A stretch of DNA of 48,257 nucleotides from an uncultured Lachnospiraceae bacterium. GTDB taxonomy: Bacteria; Bacillota; Clostridia; Lachnospirales; Lachnospiraceae. Under the pieces are notes generated by a model. That model was not told the DNA's origin. It searched no databases and saw nothing but the letters and a program-made list of their open reading frames with translations. This document shows, piece after piece, positions 14,961 through 24,532 of the stretch. The translations under genes and the position numbers were made by a program. The stretch spans positions 1 to 48,257 of the forward strand of contig CAMUZQ010000011.1 of NCBI GenBank assembly GCA_947165275.1. The letters run 5' to 3'. Position 1 is the first letter of the stretch, and each line of letters starts with the position of its first letter.

Positions 14961-15872
14961 ATGAGTGAAGATTTAAGAAGAGCCCTGATCCTTATAAACA
15001 GGTCGGCAGGCACCGGGCATGCCCAGGATGATACTCTTGATATCATCTCGAGGTTTGCCAGTAACGGCTATGAGCCTGTGGTATACCCGATAATCCCCGG
15101 GACGGAACTCACTTCAGAGAACATCATAGACAGGTACAGGGATAAGGTGGATGTGATCCTGTGCAGCGGGGGAGACGGCACCCTGAATCATGTGATGAGT
15201 GCCGTCATGGATCTTGATACGGATAAGAAACCGGTGCTTGCATATATTCCCACCGGAAGTACCAATGACTTTGCGAAAGGACTGAATATCCCCGAGGGGA
15301 GAGAAAGGGCTTTGATGAGAGCCGTTGACGGCAGGGATTTTGCATATGACGTTGGACAGATGGGGGAGAGGTATTTTAATTATGTAGCGGCTTTTGGCGC
15401 TTTTTCCGAGATAAGCTACGCTACTGACCAGGATCTGAAAAATGTATTCGGATATGCGGCTTATGTGATAAGCGCGATCATGAAGCTCCCCAGGAATATC
15501 GGATACAGCTGCCATATGCGCATAGAAGGCGACGGTATCAGCGAGGAAGGGGAATATATCTTCGGGGCAGTGTGCAATTCGTTTTCTGTCGGCGGCATGA
15601 AGCTTTTCGGGAATGCTGATGTGAAGCTGGATGACGGCAGGATGGAGCTGCTTCTCATCCGCTCGCCGAAGAATATCGGGGAGCTGAACGGGATACTGTC
15701 GGCTCTTGCCATCGGAGGCTCTGATAATCCCAATATAACCTTTTCACAGGTATCAAGGGTTGAGTTCCGATCGACTGAGGAGATATCCTGGACTGTTGAC
15801 GGTGAGTACGGCGGCAGGCAAAAAGACACCCTTATCGAGGTCCATAATAAGGCCGTAAAGATAAGGATTTAG
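14961..15872 (+). CDS. Diacylglycerol/lipid kinase family protein (YegS/BmrU type)
   Basis: 303 residues. The catalytic domain opens with LILINRSAGTG, then CSGGDGTLNHV (the GGDGT nucleotide loop) and YIPTGSTNDFAKGL. The C-terminal beta domain ends with WTVDGE, typical of the family. Likely role: phosphorylation of diacylglycerol or a related lipid at the membrane, recycling lipid from surface-polymer synthesis. The ATG was chosen over a TTG 18 nt upstream. The gene ends 7 bp before an inverted-repeat element. Confidence 0.9.
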   Translation: MSEDLRRALILINRSAGTGHAQDDTLDIISRFASNGYEPVVYPIIPGTELTSENIIDRYRDKVDVILCSGGDGTLNHVMSAVMDLDTDKKPVLAYIPTGSTNDFAKGLNIPEGRERALMRAVDGRDFAYDVGQMGERYFNYVAAFGAFSEISYATDQDLKNVFGYAAYVISAIMKLPRNIGYSCHMRIEGDGISEEGEYIFGAVCNSFSVGGMKLFGNADVKLDDGRMELLLIRSPKNIGELNGILSALAIGGSDNPNITFSQVSRVEFRSTEEISWTVDGEYGGRQKDTLIEVHNKAVKIRI

Positions 15873-15879
15873 CAGGCCG

Positions 15880-16047
15880 CTATACTAGTATAGCGTTTCT
15901 TAAATAACTGTACCAAATGCTTGCCTGCTCACCTGATAGCACATTTCCAAAAGCCTCGGCGTAGCCCGCTACGCCTGCGTTTTTGAAAACGCACTCTCAG
16001 GCAAGCATTCTGCGCATTAGTCCAGTTATTTTTCGAACGCTATACTA
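15880..16047. repeat. About 168-bp long inverted-repeat (MITE-like) element between convergent genes
   Basis: The arms match in three perfect blocks: CTAGTATAGCGTT, AAATAACTG and AATGCTTGCCTG, in order from the outside on the left and inverted on the right, with an extra 10-12 nt in the right arm. The centre has two more hairpins: GGCGTAGC/GCTACGCC (15958-15975) and TGCGTTTT/AAAACGCA (15976-15993). The left tip CTATACTAGTATAG is itself a perfect palindrome. The right tip overlaps the last codons of the minus-strand DAHP synthase and supplies its TAG stop. Alternative view: a large bidirectional terminator structure. Confidence 0.7.
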
Positions 16048-17071
16048 GCTCTGCCAGATCAAGGATCAGACGTTTTGATTCCTCCCAGCCGAGGCAGGGG
16101 TCTGTTATTGACAGTCCGTATTTCATATGATCTGAGATCTTCTGATTTCCGGGCTCGATATAGCTCTCTATCATGAGACCCTTTACAAGCTTTTTTATAT
16201 CCGGATTGTGATTTCTCGAATGCGCTACCTCTTTTGCTATCCTTATCTGTTCCATGAATTTTTTGTCTGAATTTGAATGATTGGTGTCCACGATGCAGGC
16301 AGGGTTGACCAGATCCCTCTCTGCATATTTTTCACTGAGAAGGGCAAGATCCTCATAGTGATAATTGGGCAGATTGTTTCCGTGTTTATTTGTTGAGCCG
16401 CGCAGGATGGCGTGGGCCAGAGGATTTCCCGCGGTGCGCACTTCGTATCCCCTGTAGGTGAAGGTGTGGGGGTTCTGGGCGGCTATAAGGGAATTAAGCA
16501 TTACATTCAGATCCCCCGAGGTGGGATTTTTCATGCCGGCAGGGCAGTCAAAGCCTGAGACGACTATCCTGTGCTGCTGGTCCTCTACTGATCTGGCGCC
16601 TATGGCCACATAGGACAGAATATCCTGTACATATCCCCAGTTATCCGGGTAGAGCATCTCATCAGCGGCGGTAAGGCCGGATTCGGATATTGCCCTGATA
16701 TGCATTTTTCTCATTGCTATAAGTCCCTTGCGGAAGTCAGGCTTACCCTCGGGATCGGGCTGATGGACTATCCCCTTATATCCCTCGCCTGTGGTGCGGG
16801 GCTTATTGGTATATATTCTCGGTATTATCAGGATGCGGTCTTTTACCCTCCCGGCTACTTCTGCAAGTCTTGATATGTAATCACAGACGGGATCCTCGCT
16901 GTCGGCGCTGCAGGGGCCTATTATCAATATAAAACGGTCATCCCTGCCTGTGAGTATATCCGCTATCTGCCTGTCTCTCTCTCTCTTCAATGCGGAAAGC
17001 CTGTCAGGCATGGGGAATTCCTCCCTTATCTGTGCGGGTGTCGGCAGCTGCTTAATAAATTCCATTCCCAT
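16040..17071 (-). CDS. DAHP synthase (3-deoxy-7-phosphoheptulonate synthase), type I AroF/G/H
   Basis: 343 residues from the preferred ATG at 17071 (GGAG 7 nt upstream); an in-frame ATG at 17107 gives 355 residues but lacks a ribosome site. First step of aromatic amino-acid synthesis: phosphoenolpyruvate plus erythrose 4-phosphate. Marks: LIIGPCSADSEDP, PRTTGEGYKG (KPRT), ARSVEDQQHR, GSTNKHGNNLPNYHYED, and metal-site Cys/His/Glu/Asp in GPCS, NHSNSDKK, IESYIEPGNQ, SITDPCLGWE. The last residues and the stop lie in the end of the adjacent inverted repeat, so the C-terminus may have been altered by its insertion. Confidence 0.94.
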   Translation of the reverse strand: MGMEFIKQLPTPAQIREEFPMPDRLSALKRERDRQIADILTGRDDRFILIIGPCSADSEDPVCDYISRLAEVAGRVKDRILIIPRIYTNKPRTTGEGYKGIVHQPDPEGKPDFRKGLIAMRKMHIRAISESGLTAADEMLYPDNWGYVQDILSYVAIGARSVEDQQHRIVVSGFDCPAGMKNPTSGDLNVMLNSLIAAQNPHTFTYRGYEVRTAGNPLAHAILRGSTNKHGNNLPNYHYEDLALLSEKYAERDLVNPACIVDTNHSNSDKKFMEQIRIAKEVAHSRNHNPDIKKLVKGLMIESYIEPGNQKISDHMKYGLSITDPCLGWEESKRLILDLAELV

Positions 17072-17183
17072 AGTATTGCTCCGTTTTGACTTTTGTACAG
17101 TGTTCATTTAAAGTAAAAAAAGGTTTTTTTAACTTATCACACACATGAGGGTTTTATCAACTTTTTTTATCGGGATATGATAT

Positions 17184-18893
17184 ATGAAATCAGCTGATGA
17201 TCTGAAAAGGATGCTTCATGATATGGATCACAGGAGCTATCCTTCCTATAAGCAGACAAAGGGAGAGTACAGGTTTGACGGCTATATTCTTTCAATAGAC
17301 CATGTGCAGGGGGATCCTTTTGCATCTCCTTCAAGGGTAAGCGTCAGGGTGGATGGGGCAAGGGCAGGCTTTCCTCCTGAATTCAGGGCGGGGAAGCACA
17401 GGCGGACAGCACTTGAGGATGAGCTTGCCAGAAGATTCGCCCGGGCTATAAAAAAGAATGACCGGAGGGGTTCCGGATCCGGAAAGAGCGGGCTGATAAG
17501 CTCCAGCAGACCCGGTCAGGAGGTTCTCGAGAGAACCTGCTGCCGGATAGATCCGGACTCAGGGGAGGTCGTCTTTCGCATGGAGATCGGGTTCCCTGCC
17601 TTCGGGAGGAGCATCAATGCGGGGGAACTCATACATATGCTGTTTGAACTCCTGCCTGAATATGTGAAAAGCGCATTGACCTATCACAAAGACAAGCATG
17701 ACAGCTATATGGAAGTACTGAATCTGGCGGATGACAGGCTGGCGATAAGAAAAGCTCTTGATGAAAGAGGGCTTGCGGCATTCGTCGCAGACGGGGCGAT
17801 ACTTCCGAGAAGGAGTGGGGTATCGGATCTTCCCATGGAGAAGGCTGTTCCCTTCAGATCTCCTGATAGTCTTAAGGTAACCCTTTCCCTCCCCCACGCG
17901 GGAGAGATCACCGGCATGGGGATAAAAAGGGGGATAACCCTTATCGTCGGAGGAGGCTATCATGGAAAATCCACACTGCTTCAGGCTCTGGAGAAGGGTG
18001 TATATGACCATATAAAGGGAGACGGAAGAGAGTATGTCATAACGGAAAGCACTGCGATGAAGATACGTTCGGAGGACGGAAGATGTGTGCACAGTGAGGA
18101 TATCTCGCTTTTTATCAGCAATCTTCCGGATGGCAGGGATGCGGGGAATTTCTCGACTGAGGATGCAAGCGGGAGCACCTCCCAGGCTGCCAATGTGATA
18201 GAGGCAGCTGAGTGCGGGGCCGGAACACTGCTGATAGACGAGGATACCTGTGCGACGAACTTCATGGTCAGGGATGAGCTTATGCAGAGGGTCATAAATA
18301 AGGATAAGGAGCCTATAACTCCTTTTATAGACAGGATGAGATATATCTTTGACAGCTTCGGGATATCCTGCGTGCTCGCAGCCGGCAGCTCAGGGGCCTT
18401 TTTCGGAGTTGCGGATACCGTGATCCAGATGGACAGCTATGTGCCGTATGATATCACGGACAGGGCGAGATCCGAATATGAAAAGGCGGGATACAGGCCG
18501 CCTGATGACACTGAAGGACAGGAGCCTGATTTTAACAGGGTGATATCAAGGTGCGGCATATTCGGTGACGGGGACAGAGTAAAGGTCAGATCGCATGGAA
18601 GAGACGGCTTCAGTATAGACCATGAGGAGGTGGATGTCCGTTATCTCGAGCAGCTTGTAGATAATGAACAGACTCTGGCGCTGGCGCAGACAGTGAAGCT
18701 CGCTGTTCTTGATATCATAGACGGCAGCACGACCTTCAGGGGTGTGCTTGACAGGATAGAAAAAAGACTGGAGACTGACGGACCGGAGGCTCTGTGCAAA
18801 AGGATGCCGGTCTGCGGATACGCAAGGCCCAGGAGACAGGAGATAGCTGCGGCGCTTAACCGGTGCAGGTTTTTGAGGATAGCAAGGAAATGA
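17184..18893 (+). CDS. COG3044 family ABC-class P-loop ATPase
   Basis: 569 residues. An N-terminal domain (about 1-240) of the ABC_ATPase family is followed by Walker A GGGYHGKSTLL (about 257-267) and Walker B LLIDEDT (about 351-357). ABC-like signature residues lie in between (GSTSQAAN). There are no membrane helices and no permease neighbour, so it is not a transporter. The family is widespread and of unknown function. It overlaps mnmA by 4 nt (ATGA), so the two are translationally coupled; a tRNA or RNA link is only suggested by that. Confidence 0.85.
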   Translation: MKSADDLKRMLHDMDHRSYPSYKQTKGEYRFDGYILSIDHVQGDPFASPSRVSVRVDGARAGFPPEFRAGKHRRTALEDELARRFARAIKKNDRRGSGSGKSGLISSSRPGQEVLERTCCRIDPDSGEVVFRMEIGFPAFGRSINAGELIHMLFELLPEYVKSALTYHKDKHDSYMEVLNLADDRLAIRKALDERGLAAFVADGAILPRRSGVSDLPMEKAVPFRSPDSLKVTLSLPHAGEITGMGIKRGITLIVGGGYHGKSTLLQALEKGVYDHIKGDGREYVITESTAMKIRSEDGRCVHSEDISLFISNLPDGRDAGNFSTEDASGSTSQAANVIEAAECGAGTLLIDEDTCATNFMVRDELMQRVINKDKEPITPFIDRMRYIFDSFGISCVLAAGSSGAFFGVADTVIQMDSYVPYDITDRARSEYEKAGYRPPDDTEGQEPDFNRVISRCGIFGDGDRVKVRSHGRDGFSIDHEEVDVRYLEQLVDNEQTLALAQTVKLAVLDIIDGSTTFRGVLDRIEKRLETDGPEALCKRMPVCGYARPRRQEIAAALNRCRFLRIARK

Positions 18894-19999
18894 GTGAGAG
18901 AAAGAAGGTTGCGGTTGCCATGAGCGGCGGCGTGGATTCGTCAGTCGCTGCATATCTGCTGCACCGGCAGGGATATGAGGTCATTGGAGTCACGATGCAG
19001 ATATGGCTTGATGACGGACTGTACGAGCTTGCAAGGACAGACGGCTGCTGCTCTCTTTCTGCGGTGGATGATGCGGAGAGGGTCTGCAGGATCATAGGCA
19101 TACCCCATCATGTGGTCAGCTTTAAGGATATATTCCGTGAAAAGGTCGTAAGCAATTTTATAAATGAGTATATAAACGGACGTACACCTAATCCCTGTAT
19201 CGTATGCAACAGGTACGTAAAATGGGAATCGCTGCTGGACTGGGCACTGGAGCAGGGGGCTGATCTTATTGCCACAGGGCATTATGCGAGGGTGAAAAGA
19301 CTGCCGGATAAAAGATATACCATAGAGCGTTCGGTCACTCAGGCCAAGGATCAGACCTATGCCCTCTATAACCTGACTCAGGAGCAGCTTGCACATACGC
19401 TGATGCCTGTGGGAGATTATGATAAGGGAAGGATCCGGGATATAGCAAAGGAGGCGGGGCTTCCGGTCAGCGGCAAGCCTGATTCCGAAGAGATCTGCTT
19501 TATCCCCGATAATGATTATGCCGGATTTCTCGACAGGGAGGCCGGCGGCAGGGTGCCGCCTGCAGGAAATTTCGTGACGGAGAGTGGGGAGATACTGGGA
19601 AGGCATAAGGGGATCACCCACTATACCATAGGCCAGCGGAGAGGACTCGGGCTTGCCATGGGACATCATGTTTTTGTTACGGAGATAAGACCTGATACAA
19701 ATGAGGTGGTAATAGGTGAGGATGGTGATGTATACTCATCTGTGCTTTCGTGTCACGGACTGAACTTCATGTCCTTGCCGGAGGAAGGGCTCGGGATCGG
19801 AGAGAGTGTCAGATTATTCGGAAAGATACGCTACAGGCATCCCGGTGAATGGTGCAGGGTGAGGCGTACCGGAGAGGACAGTCTGGAGGCGGTGTTTGAA
19901 AAGCCCGTCCGGGCAGTCACCCCGGGACAGGCAGCAGTTTTCTATGACGGAGATCATATAGCATGCGGAGGGACAATTGACCAGGGAAAGAAGGAATGA
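18890..19999 (+). CDS. mnmA: tRNA-specific 2-thiouridylase MnmA
   Basis: 369 residues. Makes the 2-thio group of the wobble uridine in tRNAs for Lys, Glu and Gln. Marks: AMSGGVDSSVAAYLL (PP-loop), GRTPNPCIVCNRYVKW with the first catalytic Cys, ATGHYARV, KDQTYALYNL, DSEEICFIPD with the second catalytic Cys, and the C-terminal GQRRGLGLA and PGQAAVFY. ATG 18890 overlaps the upstream stop. Confidence 0.97.
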   Translation: MSERKKVAVAMSGGVDSSVAAYLLHRQGYEVIGVTMQIWLDDGLYELARTDGCCSLSAVDDAERVCRIIGIPHHVVSFKDIFREKVVSNFINEYINGRTPNPCIVCNRYVKWESLLDWALEQGADLIATGHYARVKRLPDKRYTIERSVTQAKDQTYALYNLTQEQLAHTLMPVGDYDKGRIRDIAKEAGLPVSGKPDSEEICFIPDNDYAGFLDREAGGRVPPAGNFVTESGEILGRHKGITHYTIGQRRGLGLAMGHHVFVTEIRPDTNEVVIGEDGDVYSSVLSCHGLNFMSLPEEGLGIGESVRLFGKIRYRHPGEWCRVRRTGEDSLEAVFEKPVRAVTPGQAAVFYDGDHIACGGTIDQGKKE

Positions 20000-21083
20000 A
20001 TTTGATCTGATACGCGCACTGTCCACGGTTTGGATAGTGCTGTTCCATTACAGCTTCGCCTTTGTGCAGTATTCTGTAGGCGGAGATCATATATATGTGA
20101 TGATGCATGCGAACGGCACCTGGGGAGCCCTTTTCGTGTCTCTTTTCTTCATGCTTTCAGGGGCTTCGCTTTATTATAACTGGAGCGGAAGGCTTACCTC
20201 CTTCAGCGGAAAGGGAGGGGTGCTTGATTTTTACAGGAAGAGATGGCTTGCCATATTCCCCATGTTTTATATCGCATGGATCGCTTTCTATATCGTGACT
20301 GTCATATCCCTCAACTGGATCTGGAACTGGGGCGGGGAATATCGTAAGCTTTGGCTTACCCTCCTCGGTGTTGACGGATATTTCATGTACAGGGGAACGA
20401 ATTACTACACGGTGGGAGAGTGGTTCCTCGGAGCCATTATCATGCTCTATGTCCTTTATCCCCTGCTCCAATGGTGCATAAAGAAGATACCCTTGGCCGC
20501 CACGGCGGTGATCACGGCTTTATTCGCATTGAATGTGGGAAGAGGACTGATACCTGCCCTGGCTTCCTATAATGCATGGGTGCAGATTTCGGATAATATA
20601 AGCATCATTACCTGTCTTATGTCCTTCTGGATCGGGATGCTCCTGATAAGAGCAGACAGGAGGCTTGTGAAAAAAAGATATGTCATACCGTCGGTCATCA
20701 CCGGGCTTCTCATCATGCTGGTGCCGCTTCCCGTGAGCACGCTGATCCTTACGCCCGTATTGTCGGTCTGCTTTTACATAGTGCTGACTGCCGTTTCGGT
20801 CTCGCTTGACGGACACAGGGGCAAGTGGAATCTTAAGCTATATGATGCTGCAGTAGGTTTTTTCAGCAAATACTCATTTGCGATCTTTCTTGTGCACCAT
20901 GTGATCGTGCAGAAGATGATGGCTGTATTTACGGGCAGGGAGCTTTCATATCTGATGAGTATCCTCTATTTCCTTCTCTGCCTTGCTGTGATATCCCTCC
21001 TTGCCGTGCTCCTCACGAAGGTGACGGATCTTGTGGTGGCCGGGATATCAAAGCTTTTGCAGGGAGCCGTAAAAAGAAGCTGA
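19977..21083 (+). CDS. Acyltransferase 3 (OafA/YrhL-like) membrane protein
   Basis: 368 residues with about ten hydrophobic helices. The N-terminus RNEFDLIRALSTVWIVLFHYSF carries the family's Arg/His catalytic region (split here: RNEFDLIRAL, VLFHYS). SLFFMLSGASLY, RKRWLAIFPMFY and FLVHHVIV are also family-like. It would O-acylate a surface glycan. The start is a TTG with GGAGG 6 nt upstream, inside the last 23 nt of mnmA. Its stop TGA directly abuts the minus-strand stop of the next gene (TGATCA, 21081-21086). Confidence 0.88.
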   Translation: MTRERRNEFDLIRALSTVWIVLFHYSFAFVQYSVGGDHIYVMMHANGTWGALFVSLFFMLSGASLYYNWSGRLTSFSGKGGVLDFYRKRWLAIFPMFYIAWIAFYIVTVISLNWIWNWGGEYRKLWLTLLGVDGYFMYRGTNYYTVGEWFLGAIIMLYVLYPLLQWCIKKIPLAATAVITALFALNVGRGLIPALASYNAWVQISDNISIITCLMSFWIGMLLIRADRRLVKKRYVIPSVITGLLIMLVPLPVSTLILTPVLSVCFYIVLTAVSVSLDGHRGKWNLKLYDAAVGFFSKYSFAIFLVHHVIVQKMMAVFTGRELSYLMSILYFLLCLAVISLLAVLLTKVTDLVVAGISKLLQGAVKRS

Positions 21084-21893
21084 TCAAAGCGGTATCTCGC
21101 TTCTTATCCTTTTTCTGAAAATGGAATATGAGCCGAAGCCTGCCGAGAGGAGAACACGGGCCGTCCTGTCAAAATCCGCGGCGATATCCTCTGAAGCATG
21201 CGCATCAGATCCCACTGTCGGCGGCAGACCGCCAAGATCGTGATAGCGGCGTAATATATCCATGTGGGGATTTGGCTGGTCCATGCCTTTGCGGAAGCCG
21301 GCGGAGTTTATCTCTATACATTTTCCGTGTGAGATGATTGTCTTAAGGAGCGGGTCCAGTACATCCGCGAATTTTTCATATGTGAAACTGTGATTTCCGG
21401 AGCTGCCGTATCTCAGTATATAGTCAAGATGGCCGTATGAATCATAATCCTCATACATGGAAGCGTTCATGAGCTCTTCTTCAAAATAAGCCCTGCAGGC
21501 GGCGTCGTCATCGGCATAGTCATCAAAAAATTCGGGGAAATACGGATCAACGTTATTTACCACATGGGAGGATCCTATGACAAAATCAAAATCCCATTCT
21601 TTAAGATAAGCGGAAAAATATGAAAAAACGTTCTCTGTGGGCTGCAGTCCGGCCTCTATGCCGAAAAGGATCTCTATCTGACCGGAATATTTCTCCTTCA
21701 GCCTTATGATATTGTCGCGATATGCCGGTGTATCCACAACAAAGCTCCCGCCGTCTTCGATTCCGTAGTCGTTATGCTCTGTGAAGCATATGCAATCAAG
21801 CCCCAGCTCAATGGCACGGACCGTCTCGGATTCTGCATCGGATGATCCGTCGAAAGAAAATGTTGAATGAAGGTGACAGTCGGTTTTGATCAT
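21084..21893 (-). CDS. PHP-domain phosphatase, histidinol-phosphatase (HisK)-like
   Basis: 269 residues from ATG 21893 (GGAG 7 nt upstream; a longer frame to 21929 is less likely). PHP motifs: DCHLHSTFSFDG, CFTEHND, FGIEAGLQPT, FVIGSSHVV, YGHLDYI, EINSAG, and VGSDAHASEDI. These supply the metal-binding His/Asp/Glu set. Likely reaction: hydrolysis of histidinol phosphate, though PHP specificity is hard to fix from sequence and no his genes are near. Confidence 0.85.
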   Translation of the reverse strand: MIKTDCHLHSTFSFDGSSDAESETVRAIELGLDCICFTEHNDYGIEDGGSFVVDTPAYRDNIIRLKEKYSGQIEILFGIEAGLQPTENVFSYFSAYLKEWDFDFVIGSSHVVNNVDPYFPEFFDDYADDDAACRAYFEEELMNASMYEDYDSYGHLDYILRYGSSGNHSFTYEKFADVLDPLLKTIISHGKCIEINSAGFRKGMDQPNPHMDILRRYHDLGGLPPTVGSDAHASEDIAADFDRTARVLLSAGFGSYSIFRKRIRSEIPL

Positions 21894-21950
21894 ATTATCG
21901 CTCCGTAGATAAACCGGCATTGCCGGCATTTATTGACGGAGTAATAGTAC

Positions 21951-21979
21951 TTGAAAAAAAAACGGAAATCAAGTATCAT
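21951..21979 (+). promoter_or_regulatory. Promoter of the glycolytic gap gene
   Basis: TTGAAA (21951-21956), 17-bp spacer, TATCAT (21974-21979), leaving a leader of about 87 nt before the ATG. Confidence 0.5.
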
Positions 21980-22072
21980 ATATAACGCTGATGTGAAGAG
22001 GCGGGCAAGTGGTCCTTCGCTGAAAGCATGATCAAATTATATCATTTAATATTTCGTAGGAGGATTTTCATT

Positions 22073-23074
22073 ATGGCAGTAAAAGTTGCAATCAATGGTT
22101 TCGGTCGTATCGGACGTCTTGCTTTCAGACAGATGTTTGGCGCAGAGGGATATGAGGTAGTTGCTATCAACGATCTTACTTCTCCCAAGATGCTCGCTCA
22201 TCTCTTAAAGTATGATTCATCACAGGGTAAGTATGCTCTTGCGGATACGGTTTCAGCAGGTGAGGATTCCATTACAGTTGACGGCAAGACTCTTAAGATA
22301 TACAAGGAGCCTGACGCAAATAACTGTCCTTGGGGCGAGCTCGGCGTAGACGTTGTTCTCGAGTGCTCGGGATTCTATACATCAAAGGAGAAGGCACAGG
22401 CTCATATCAATGCCGGCGCAAGAAAGGTTGTTATCTCTGCTCCTGCGGGAAATGATCTTCCTACTATCGTATATAATGTTAACCATACGACTCTTAAGCC
22501 TGAGGACAAGATCATCTCAGCAGCTTCGTGTACTACTAACTGTCTTGCACCCATGGCTAAGGCTCTTAACGATCTGGCTACCATCAAGTCAGGTATCATG
22601 AGCACGATCCATGCATACACAGGTGATCAGATGATCCTTGACGGACCTCAGAGGAAGGGCGATCTCCGCAGGTCAAGAGCAGGCGCTATCAACATCGTTC
22701 CCAACTCAACAGGCGCTGCAAAGGCTATCGGCCTTGTTATCCCTGAGCTTAACGGCAAGCTTATCGGCTCTGCACAGAGAGTTCCCACTCCTACAGGATC
22801 CACAACTATCCTTGTAGCTACAGTTGAGAAGTCTGTAACAAAGGAAGAGATCAATGCAGCAATGAAGGCAGCAGCTACAGAGTCCTTCGGCTACAATGAG
22901 GAAGAGATCGTATCAAGCGACATCGTAGGAAGCACATACGGATCGATCTTCGATGCTACACAGACCATGGTAGGTGAGGATAATCTCGTTCAGGTCGTTT
23001 CATGGTATGACAACGAGAATTCATACACATCACAGATGGTTCGTACTATCAAATATTTCTCAGAGCTTGGATAA
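22073..23074 (+). CDS. gap: Glyceraldehyde-3-phosphate dehydrogenase
   Basis: 333 residues. NAD-binding [13 protein letters not shown], catalytic Cys in [12 protein letters not shown], His in [10 protein letters not shown], and substrate loop [17 protein letters not shown]. Converts glyceraldehyde 3-phosphate to 1,3-bisphosphoglycerate. ATG 22073 has AGGAGG upstream; a longer frame from 22028 has no ribosome site. First of a gap-pgk-tpiA series. Codon use is strongly optimised, as for a highly expressed gene. Confidence 0.98.
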   Translation: MAVKVAINGFGRIGRLAFRQMFGAEGYEVVAINDLTSPKMLAHLLKYDSSQGKYALADTVSAGEDSITVDGKTLKIYKEPDANNCPWGELGVDVVLECSGFYTSKEKAQAHINAGARKVVISAPAGNDLPTIVYNVNHTTLKPEDKIISAASCTTNCLAPMAKALNDLATIKSGIMSTIHAYTGDQMILDGPQRKGDLRRSRAGAINIVPNSTGAAKAIGLVIPELNGKLIGSAQRVPTPTGSTTILVATVEKSVTKEEINAAMKAAATESFGYNEEEIVSSDIVGSTYGSIFDATQTMVGEDNLVQVVSWYDNENSYTSQMVRTIKYFSELG

Positions 23075-23111
23075 TATAAAGTTTTCAATCTCGGTTTTAT
23101 ATTAATCATTA

Positions 23112-23145
23112 AGGTCCGGTCCATAAGGACCGGACCTCATTTTTT
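23112..23145 (+). terminator. Strong terminator-like hairpin between gap and pgk
   Basis: AGGTCCGGTCC (23112-23122), loop ATAA, GGACCGGACCT (23127-23137), then CATTTTTTAT. It probably reduces read-through from gap to pgk; no separate pgk promoter is obvious. Confidence 0.85.
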
Positions 23146-23171
23146 ATAACCCATGAAGGAGGTTCAGACTA

Positions 23172-24407
23172 ATGGCACTTAACAAGAAAAGCGTTGACGA
23201 TCTCAGCGCAAAGGGCAGGAGAGTCCTTGTACGCTGCGACTTCAATGTACCTTTAAAGAATGGAGAGATCACGGACGAGACTCGTATCAATGCAGCTCTG
23301 CCCACGATCAAAAAGCTTATGGAAGATGGCGCTAAGGTCATACTCTGTTCACATCTCGGCAAGGTTAAGAATGGCCCCAATGAGGGTGAGTCGCTTGCTC
23401 CCGTGGCAAAGTCACTTTCATCAAAGCTTGGCAAGGATGTCAGGTTCATCGCGGATTATAATGTTACCGGCAAGGATGCTTCGGATGCAGTGGCAGCTAT
23501 GAACGACGGTGATGTGATCCTGCTCCAGAATACACGTTTCAGGGGCAAGGAGGAGACCAAGCCTCAGGAGGCAGGAGAGGCTTTTGCAAAAGAGCTCGCT
23601 GATCTTGCTGATGATTATGTATGCGATGCTTTCGGCTCTGCCCACAGAGCGCATGCGTCTGTTGCAGTGGTAACAAAATACATCACCGAAAAGGGCGGCA
23701 CAAACGCTGTCGGCTATCTCATGCAGAAGGAGATAAATTTCCTTGGAAATGCCGTAGAGGATCCGGTACGTCCTTTTGTCGCTATCCTTGGCGGAGCAAA
23801 GGTTGCTGACAAGCTCAATGTCATAGACAATCTCCTTGAGAAGGCTGATACGCTGATCATCGGCGGAGGCATGGCATATACCTTTGTCAAGGCTCAGGGC
23901 GGCAGTGTAGGAAAGAGCCTTGTGGATGATACAAAGCTTGATTACTGCAAGGAGATGATCGCAAAGGCAGAGAAGCTTGGAAAGAAGCTTCTGCTTCCTG
24001 TGGATACCGTAGTATGTGACGGCTTCCCTGATCCTATAGACAAGGCTGATATAGCAACATCTGTTGTGAAGACTGACGCGATCCCCGATGACAAGGAAGG
24101 CCTTGATATCGGACCTGAGACCCAGAAGGCATATGCTGATGCAGTAAAGAGCGCAAAGACTGTTGTCTGGAACGGACCCATGGGAGTATTTGAGAATCCT
24201 GTCCTGGCAGAAGGAACAAAGGCAGTCGCAAAGGCTCTCGCAGATACCGAAGCTACTACCATAATCGGAGGCGGAGATTCCGCTGCTGCAGTAAACCAGC
24301 TTGGATTCGCTGATAAGATGACACACATCTCAACAGGCGGCGGCGCTTCTCTCGAATTCCTCGAGGGCAAAGAGCTTCCCGGCGTCTACGCAGCTGATGA
24401 CAAATGA
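23172..24407 (+). CDS. pgk: Phosphoglycerate kinase
   Basis: 411 residues. [64 protein letters not shown] and GGGDSAAAV are all pgk marks. Makes ATP from 1,3-bisphosphoglycerate. GGAGG precedes the ATG. The stop lies inside the first copy of a 16-bp repeat. Confidence 0.98.
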   Translation: MALNKKSVDDLSAKGRRVLVRCDFNVPLKNGEITDETRINAALPTIKKLMEDGAKVILCSHLGKVKNGPNEGESLAPVAKSLSSKLGKDVRFIADYNVTGKDASDAVAAMNDGDVILLQNTRFRGKEETKPQEAGEAFAKELADLADDYVCDAFGSAHRAHASVAVVTKYITEKGGTNAVGYLMQKEINFLGNAVEDPVRPFVAILGGAKVADKLNVIDNLLEKADTLIIGGGMAYTFVKAQGGSVGKSLVDDTKLDYCKEMIAKAEKLGKKLLLPVDTVVCDGFPDPIDKADIATSVVKTDAIPDDKEGLDIGPETQKAYADAVKSAKTVVWNGPMGVFENPVLAEGTKAVAKALADTEATTIIGGGDSAAAVNQLGFADKMTHISTGGGASLEFLEGKELPGVYAADDK

Positions 24408-24480
24408 TCCTGTGGATCATTTGTGGGCACGCTTATGAGCGCCGTGCGCGAATGTGCCCCGGACAATGATCCTGTGGATC
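24403..24480 (+). repeat. Structured pgk-tpiA spacer with duplicated 16-bp hairpin
   Basis: AATGATCCTGTGGATC occurs at 24403-24418 and 24465-24480; each copy can fold (GATCC-TGT-GGATC). Between them GGGCAC pairs with GTGCCC around an inner GCGC-CGT-GCGC. The first copy overlaps the pgk stop codon. This may be an mRNA-processing or stabilising element, or a small mobile palindrome. Confidence 0.6.
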
Positions 24481-24532
24481 CGACAGAATAATTCAGATAT
24501 AAGACTACACTTTATTAATGAGGAGAAAAATA

